A stretch of DNA of 64,000 nucleotides, taken from Ridgeia piscesae. Lineage: Eukaryota > Annelida > Polychaeta > Sabellida > Siboglinidae. The stretch covers positions 74,501-138,500 of the forward strand of contig JAODUO010000116.1 of the NCBI GenBank assembly GCA_025642075.2, in the 5' to 3' direction. This document shows, piece by piece, positions 45,121 to 64,000 of the stretch; position 1 is the first letter of the stretch; every line of letters starts with the position of its first letter. The notes beneath the pieces are model-generated. The model was given only the letters and a program-made list of their open reading frames with translations, had not been told where the DNA came from and made no database searches. A program made the translations under genes and the position numbers.

Positions 45121-45339
45121 CTTTAAACTATAAGTTTCTGTCTTCCGTACACCTACATGTTAAACTGACAAACCTGGTAGCTGAAACTTGTGTAGGTTAT
45201 TTCTGCAAAATTAAATAATAAACACGCATCTTTAAACTATAAGTTTCTGTCTTCCGTACACCTACATGTTAAACTGACAAACCTGGTAGCTGAAACTTGT
45301 GTAGGTTATTTCTTCAAAATTAAATAATAAACACGCATC
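45121..45339. repeat. 109-bp tandem duplication
   Basis: 45121-45229 and 45230-45338 are near-identical (one g/t difference at ttctgcaaaa / ttcttcaaaa). Each copy ends aattaaataataaacacgca with an AATAAA. A strong donor-like gaggtaagt follows at 45340. Confidence 0.93.
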
Positions 45340-45460
45340 GGAGGTAAGTGAAAATGGCACAATTTCCAGTCAGTTGCAAACGTCAATCTACATCAACCGT
45401 TCTAACGCGAGCTACGGAAGCCATCATCGCGCGACCCATGTCGTGGGACGTCAACATAAT
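45340..45460. promoter_or_regulatory. Small CpG-bearing block between FAM50A and NOXRED1 (possible promoter)
   Basis: Local concentration of CG dinucleotides (cgcgagctacgg, catcgcgcgaccc, gtcgtgggacgtc) in otherwise A/T-rich intergenic DNA. It could be the FAM50A 5'-UTR/promoter. Inference only. Confidence 0.25.
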
Positions 45461-45639
45461 AATTTTACAAAATAATTATGCAAGATTTATAATACACCAT
45501 TATCTACATATATAAATATATAAATAACCAGGCATAGATAAGACGTGAAAAGGGACTCGAAATAAACTAGAAATAAATCCGTAAACATAATCCGAGAAAC
45601 CAGAATGCATATTATTACTTCCAACAAATAAGAACGAAC

Positions 45640-45850
45640 ACAAAGAAATAATACAATAATATTTTTTACAAATTATATACGGGACCAATATTCCGGAATG
45701 TGCTACCTCATAATCTACAACAAACTATATACAACAATCAATTTTAAAAGAGACTCAAAAAGCCGATATTGTCAAAATATGATTACTTGTTTATATTTAT
45801 TTATTATAATTATTATTTAATATCTTAATTACCATATAAATGCGCCATAA
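45640..45850 (+). mobile_element. LINE RT C-terminal remnant
   Basis: Decayed frame resembling the YGP.IWN.LP...L....F...LKK motif that ends CR1/Jockey-type RT ORFs, followed by A/T-rich 3' UTR. Confidence 0.45.
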
Positions 45851-45884
45851 CCAAGCTATCATCAGTCCTATTGAATGGTTCAAA

Positions 45885-46440
45885 ACAAACCCCAGGACAT
45901 GAAAAATATTCATTGTGTCAATCTCAACGATCACCCATCACCTTATACTACGAAATGTGAATATCTTGGTCATATAATTAACAACAATCTTACTGATGAT
46001 GACGACATTGCCAGACCAAAAAGATGCCTTTATGCATAAGCTAATGTTTTAGCTCGACAATTTTGTCTTTCTAGTATTTCCACCAAAATTACTTAATTTC
46101 AAGCGTACTGTGCTCCAATGTACACCTCAAGTCTTTGGTGCAAATTCAAAAATATGATCTTGAAAAGCATTACCGTCGCATACAACAACAGTCTCAGAAT
46201 TTTATTTAACCTACCATCAAGATGTATTGTGCAAGTTTTATGTTTGCCACAAATTATATTAAATATTTCAATGAACGTTCATTCATATTTAGCGTTTTAT
46301 GTCATCTTCATCAGTCTGAAAACCCCCTTTTTGTCAATTACTTCTACACAGATATACATTTTTTGAAGTTCTATGTTCACATATTGGAAATCACAATTGT
46401 ACACATGATATTTGTATTAAATTTGTTACCCTATATTTCA
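45885..46440 (+). mobile_element. Non-LTR retrotransposon RT fragment
   Basis: Reads YLGHIINNNLTDDDDIARPK, then (after in-frame stops) LARQFCLSSISTKIT and YCAPMYTSSLWCKFK, a familiar post-catalytic RT segment. Inactivated by stops and frameshifts; about 550 bp. Confidence 0.7.
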
Positions 46441-46611
46441 TAATTATTTTAATCACTTAATAATCTTTTTTCTGGCCTATTTATTTATTTGTATTAACCA
46501 CTTATTTATTATTTAATTTGTACCCATGATTGTTTTTATTGTATTTTTTATTGTACTTTTATCCTTTTTTAAATTGTATTTTATGATATATATATGACTT
46601 TTCTAAAAAAC

Positions 46612-46940
<329 letters not shown>

Positions 46941-47104
46941 GCGTTAATTGGTGGCTTACATAATAGCCTCACATAGCCTCACAAACAAATGATAATACCT
47001 TGACAGAGGATATGGAACGGGCTAGTGCCCCCCCCCCATACTAACCCAGCGAGTATGTACAATAACAGTATTGCACCAACCTCTATGACGAAGCTTCCTC
47101 GAAA

Positions 47105-59476
<12,372 letters not shown>

Positions 59477-59583
59477 TCTAGTTCTTTCTGTCTACCTGTG
59501 GCCAAAGATTGTATATCCTGAGATGAACTGCATCAGTTGAATGAAGACACAACAAACATTAGAGACACGGTGATTAAGAAAAT

Positions 59584-59589
59584 AATAAA
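59584..59589 (+). terminator. Candidate polyadenylation signal of NOXRED1
   Basis: AATAAA lies 108 bp after the NOXRED1 stop, at the expected position for a short 3' UTR. No transcript evidence is available here. Confidence 0.45.
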
Positions 59590-60011
59590 CAGATTCCGTG
59601 GTTATGGAATATTGTGTATATATCTACATATACATATATATATATAATATATATTATATGACGATTTTTGAAACGTATGTATGTATTAAAAAAATATATA
59701 TATATATATGTATATCATCGGTCCCTCCACTTTTCAAACTGGACAAACGTGTGTGCGTGCGTGCGTGCACACACGCACGCGGATGCGTTCCCATGAGTGT
59801 TGCATGCGTTACCCTAAAATAACACTACGCAGTTTTTATATCATTCCAAATAGTCGGATTGTATTGATCGATACGCGGACTTGTTACTGTCCATAGGCTA
59901 GTCCACGTCATGTAGTCCAGTACCTCCCAGACTCCAAGTTCGAATACAAACTCTCACGTTTGAACGGTCCAGTGTTGCGCTTTTGCATGTCGCCTGGCTC
60001 GTGTTCTCGAC
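59590..60011. other. Downstream of NOXRED1, no gene
   Basis: (TA)n at 59620-59660 and 59694-59712 and a gtgcgtgc/cacgcacg inverted microsatellite at 59751-59782. No gene seen. Confidence 0.55.
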
Positions 60012-60100
60012 AGGTCCGTCTCGCACGTGTCGTCCGTGTAGTCTCGCACGTGTCGTCCGTGTAGTCTCGCACGTGTCGTCCCTGTAGTCTCGCACGTGTG
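60012..60100. repeat. 23-bp tandem repeat
   Basis: About four copies of gtctcgcacgtgtcgtccgt gta, CpG-rich. Confidence 0.9.
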
Positions 60101-60524
60101 TGACGTGTCCGCCTCCGTCTCGCTTGCCTCCTCTCCCGTCGAGCCCATAGCCCGGTTCTGAACAGTTAGTTGACATAACAACTGGAATAAGTGACAAATG
60201 AATCAGGCTCCGATGCATCGTTTTACTACAATACATTGCATTAACACAGACTACTCAACAACAACAGTTTGAACGTCATAATAATCATTCAAAATGATAA
60301 ATATAGTAAGTCTTTAAAACACAACAGTGCCACACTTAGTTAAGGGTCAGCTACCAGTCTGTTCGTCCCTTCCCCGGTACGTCACCTGTCTGTCTGTCCA
60401 CTACACCGCGATGATCTCACTGGGCGGCTAGTCACACGCCATCCATCTAGGTCAATCCTCTGTTTGCCCTATCCCTGTGACGTCACAACTCTTTCAACCA
60501 CAACCCCGCACCCGACTGTTCGCC

Positions 60525-60828
60525 TCACCACATCACGGTTCGCCTCAACACGACACGGTTCACCACGACAGGTTTTGCCTCAACACGACACGGTTCGCCT
60601 CGACATGACACGGTTCACCACGACACGGTTCGCCTCAACACGACTCACCATGACACGACACGGTTCGCCTCAACACGACTCACCATGACACGACACGACA
60701 CGGTTCACCACGACACGGTTCGCCTCAATACGACACGGTTCGCCTCAACACGACACGGTTCACCTCACCATGACACGGTTCACCTCACGACGACACGGTT
60801 CGCCTCAACACGACACGGTTCACCTCTC
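60525..60828. repeat. 20-bp CpG-rich minisatellite
   Basis: Irregular units of cacggttcgcctcaacacga with caccacga variants, about 15 copies. Confidence 0.9.
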
Positions 60829-61989
60829 CTCTGATATATCTGATATGTGCTCCACTCTGGGCATGAAGATAACCATATCTGCATAACGTAAACACATCTC
60901 AACGTGTTATCAGTGCTCAGTGCTATGGTAACATTCAAATAACCCTGTTAATTTGAAACTATGTAAACGTGTATGTATATGGCAAAACGAGCAGTTGAAA
61001 AAAGCTGGATTGGAAATGTGTAAATAATTTTGTATAATGTTGTTACATTATCATGATTATGATCCAGAAAACATTACGTATTTGAAAATTAATGTAATGT
61101 TCACAGACACATTATTTTGTGATTTTGTTTGTATCCTTAGGGTGAAATGACCATCTGAATATGTCTATCCATTTCAGTATTTAAGAGAGTACAGCTTCAT
61201 TCCTAAATTAAATATGAATTCATCTGGCCTAAGACCACATTTGACTTCTCCGCAGCCGGCCATTATAACATTTCCTTCATTTCCTATCAAATTAACCTAC
61301 AATGGTAGACTAGCCCAGGAAAATTCGTGAAATTCTAATACCTCTGTGTCCCAGAAAACTTTTAAACATGACACCCTTTCATGCTGCTAGAATCACACAG
61401 TGATCTGTTGTGTTGACATCAGCAGTTTAAATGACACCAGTATATATAATATATACAGTATATATAATATGCAGAGAAACACTGTCATCTGTCTTAGTTT
61501 GACAGCTCTGATGCCACGCTGCACAAAAACATCATTTCTACTCACTCAGAGTCACTCCACTACATGTTATAACAGAAATTCAGACAACCTGCATAATGTT
61601 ATTTCTATATGGTACTTTTGGTCGGGTAATGGCCGACAAACATCTTATTGTGTCTTACTCCTTCTCCTGGCTTGTTTTTGAAAGGGATTTGGCTCATACA
61701 AACATTGTTCAGTCATTACTAGTTGTGTTCGCCATCAATTAAGTTTGTGTCATTTTGTGCTTACGATGACTTATTTTATATAATACATTTGTTCACAGAG
61801 TGCAGTGAAGGCTAATGCTCTCACCAGGATGAAGGCAATATTTGTCCATGAAATCTTCACAGAACAGCAACTACTATTTTTTATAGACTGCACAAACATT
61901 TGGTGACAACAGGAAAGTGCTTTATTAATAAGAGTAAGAAGATTAATCCAAATCTGAATAATTTTTTATGTATATATATATATATAGTT
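60829..61989. other. Intergenic DNA, no recognised gene
   Basis: A/T-rich. The open frame 61400-61681 has no similarity I recognise. (TA) tract at about 61964-61986. Confidence 0.5.
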
Positions 61990-62035
<46 letters not shown>

Positions 62036-62185
62036 ATCAACGCGAGCTTATGACTCGCGCTTACTGGGAATTCCTCGTTCATGGGGAAGAATTACAAGCC
62101 CCAATCCCTAGCACGAAGGAGGTTCAACGGGTTACCCGATCCTTCCGGACCAGGGCGAACACACGCTGATTCCTTCAGTGTAGCG
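61990..62185 (-). rRNA. Isolated 3' fragment of 18S (SSU) rRNA, non-functional
   Basis: 196 bp reading, on the minus strand, the universal 3' SSU core: it starts at the helix just 3' of the cgctacactga segment, includes gaacctccttcgtgctaggg and cgcgttgattacgtccctgc, and ends with ttgtacacaccgcccgtcgc. Only about a tenth of an 18S gene is present, flanked on both sides by (TA)n tracts with no rDNA spacer, so it is a pseudogene fragment or an rRNA-derived insertion, or possibly an assembly artefact. Confidence 0.93.
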
Positions 62186-62222
62186 TAACTGAACAAACAA
62201 CTTATTATTAACTTTTTGAGTT

Positions 62223-62223
<1 letters not shown>

Positions 62224-62274
<51 letters not shown>
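62224..62274. repeat. (TA)n microsatellite
   Basis: About 25 TA units right of the 18S fragment. Confidence 0.96.
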
Positions 62275-62279
<5 letters not shown>

Positions 62280-62964
62280 CCAAGGCATTGTTGTTCAATT
62301 ATACCAACATTTAGTAAGCTAGTTTTTATTAAGTTACGTTAGCATTACAATAATTATTATCTTGATTTGCTATTATCATTATATAACACCAGTATTACAT
62401 GTACATAGATATATGTAGGTATTCGTCATGGTGGTCAGCTCGACACAATCGTTCAGGTCTTACTGCTAGTCTCCAAAGATCAGTCATTACACATACTTAC
62501 AATATTGTATCTACTGTATTATTATGTACGCAATTGATCTGAAATAAATAAAATATCTATCTATTTAACTATCATGTAGCAAGGCTGAAGTATATTAAAA
62601 TATGTCATTATGTATCACACTGCAACTTTTATTTATATAACTACCTAGTTATGTGTAACCTGACAGTTGACAGTAGCACAGGAACATGTTACGAAGAAGA
62701 AGAAGAATATTCATTCACATCAACCATACAGCACACACATTTAAACATGCAATATTCATAGAATTTATATTTACATAATTGAAAATAAATGTCAGGTCCA
62801 CGTTTGAAAGTAATTAGAATCTCGGTCCGTTACATTAGCGGAGTACTAGACATTATAAGTGCGATTAATATAGTTACAAAAATGCCCACTGTCCTTGAGT
62901 GTAATAACACATTAGCATTAGCAGATAAAAAACCTAGTATACTTTATTCGAATGTAATGATCCG
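62275..62964. other. Intergenic DNA, no recognised gene
   Basis: A/T-rich; a short gaagaagaagaa tract near 62693. Nothing else seen. Confidence 0.5.
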
Positions 62965-64000
62965 GTTTCTTTGGATCTACCATCAGATCTGTGTGAATGT
63001 GTTCCAGAACTGGATCTACCTTCAGATCTGTGTGAATGTATTCCAGAACTGGATCTACCATCAGATCTGTGTGAATGTGTTCCAGAACTGGATCTACCGT
63101 CAGATCTGTGTGAATGTGTTCCAGAACTGGATCTACCGTCAGATCTGTGTGAATGTGTTCCAGAACTGGATCTACCGTCAGATCTGGGTGAATGAGTTCC
63201 AGAACTGGATCTGAACTGGATCTACCTTCAGATCTGTGTGAATGTGTTCCAGAACTGGATCTACCATCAGATCTGGGTGAATGAGTTCCAGAACTGGATC
63301 TGAACTGGATCTACCTTCAGAAGTGTGTGGATGTGTTCCAGAACTGGATCTACCGTCAGATCTGTGTAAATGTGTTCCAGAACTGGATCTACCTTCAGAT
63401 CTGTGTAAATGTGTTCCAGAACTGGATCTACCGTCAGATCTGTGTGAATGTGTTCCAGAACTGGATCTACTGTCAGATCTGTGTAAATGTGTTCCAGAAC
63501 TGGATCTACCTTCAGATCTGTGTAAATGTGTTCCAGAACTGGATCTACTGTCAGATCTGTGTGAATGTGTTCCAGAACTGGATCTATCTTCAGATCTATG
63601 TAAATGTGTTCCAGAACTGGATCTACTGTCAGATCTGTGTGAATGTGTTCCAGAACTGGATCTATCTTCAGATCTGTGTAAATGTGTTCCAGAACTGGAT
63701 CTACTGTCAGATCTGTGTAAATGTGTTCCAGAACTGGATCTATCTTCAACTGGATCTACTGTCAGATCTGTGTGAATGTGTTCCAGAACTGGATCTACCT
63801 TCAGATTTGTGTAAATGTGTTCCAGAACTGGATCTACTGTCAGATATGTGTGAATGTGTTCCTGAACTGGATCTACCTTCAGAACTGTGTGAATGTGTTC
63901 TACAACTGGATCTACTGTCAGATCTGTGTGAATGTGTTCGAGAACTGGATCTACCGTCAGATCTGTGTGAATGTGTTCCTGAACTGGATCTACCTTCAGA
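62965..64000. repeat. 39-bp minisatellite running off the right edge
   Basis: Unit gatctaccatcagatctgtg followed by tgaatgtgttccagaactg, about 26 copies with truncated units at 63205-63220, 63298-63312 and 63742-63752. 39 = 3 x 13 yields frames LDLPSDLCECVPE (plus) and VDPVLEHIYTDLT (minus), which are artefacts. Continues past position 64000. Confidence 0.96.

Noticed and set aside
61900..62169. 89-codon plus-strand frame
   Set aside because: It reads through the antisense 18S rRNA fragment.
62789..63775. 13-residue-repeat proteins on both strands at the right edge
   Set aside because: 39-bp minisatellite artefact.

Overview
This is a window of eukaryotic nuclear DNA, almost certainly from an invertebrate animal. 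Coding sequence is split into short exons with GT-AG introns and a metazoan intron-phase pattern. There are no operons or bacterial signals. Long introns are filled with minisatellites, (TA)n tracts, CR1/Jockey-type LINE pieces and hAT-like DNA elements. I cannot fix the phylum. Minisatellites straddling exon-intron borders recall what I remember being reported for amphioxus, so a cephalochordate is a possibility, but this is weak evidence.

Three conserved genes account for the real coding content. (1) 2261-34622, plus strand: 18 exons giving the C-terminal ~725 residues of a PACS1/PACS2-type phosphofurin acidic cluster sorting protein; the first exons lie left of the window. (2) 39758-44267, minus strand: a complete five-exon FAM50A/XAP5 gene (349 aa). 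(3) 47105-59476, plus strand: a complete five-exon NOXRED1 gene (379 aa, NADP-binding Rossmann protein). PACS and FAM50 are convergent; FAM50 and NOXRED1 are divergent. The exon chains were built by matching reading phase across splice sites, and every junction is phase-consistent. The three genes act in different processes (membrane-protein sorting, nuclear/spliceosome-linked function, a putative oxidoreductase), so nothing suggests a shared pathway.

Most of the remaining DNA is tandem repeat. Major arrays are at 1-1225 (32 bp), 1622-2290 (64 bp), 6585-12570 (19 bp), 15470-16335 (40 bp), 17903-18628 (70 bp), 25186-28716 (48 bp), 32690-34078 (15 bp), 34087-34490 (26 bp), 41284-42336 (15 bp), 53853-56505 (23 bp), 56995-58456 (42 bp, interrupted) and 62965-64000 (39 bp). 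These arrays produce very long open frames (up to 2000 codons) that are not genes.

The most unusual signal is that many arrays start exactly at, and include, a splice junction. The unit carries the intron end plus the first bases of the exon (or the exon end plus the donor), so a functional splice site is preceded or followed by about ten near-identical decoys. I see this at three PACS acceptors, one FAM50 acceptor and one NOXRED1 donor, with arrays lying within about 100 bp of nine further junctions. Other notable items are a GC-AG intron in PACS, an isolated antisense 3' fragment of 18S rRNA between (TA)n tracts, a hAT-like element with a perfect 8-bp target duplication inserted into a junction minisatellite, two near-identical LINE copies both antisense to their host genes, and higher-order (256 bp, 336 bp) repeat structure.
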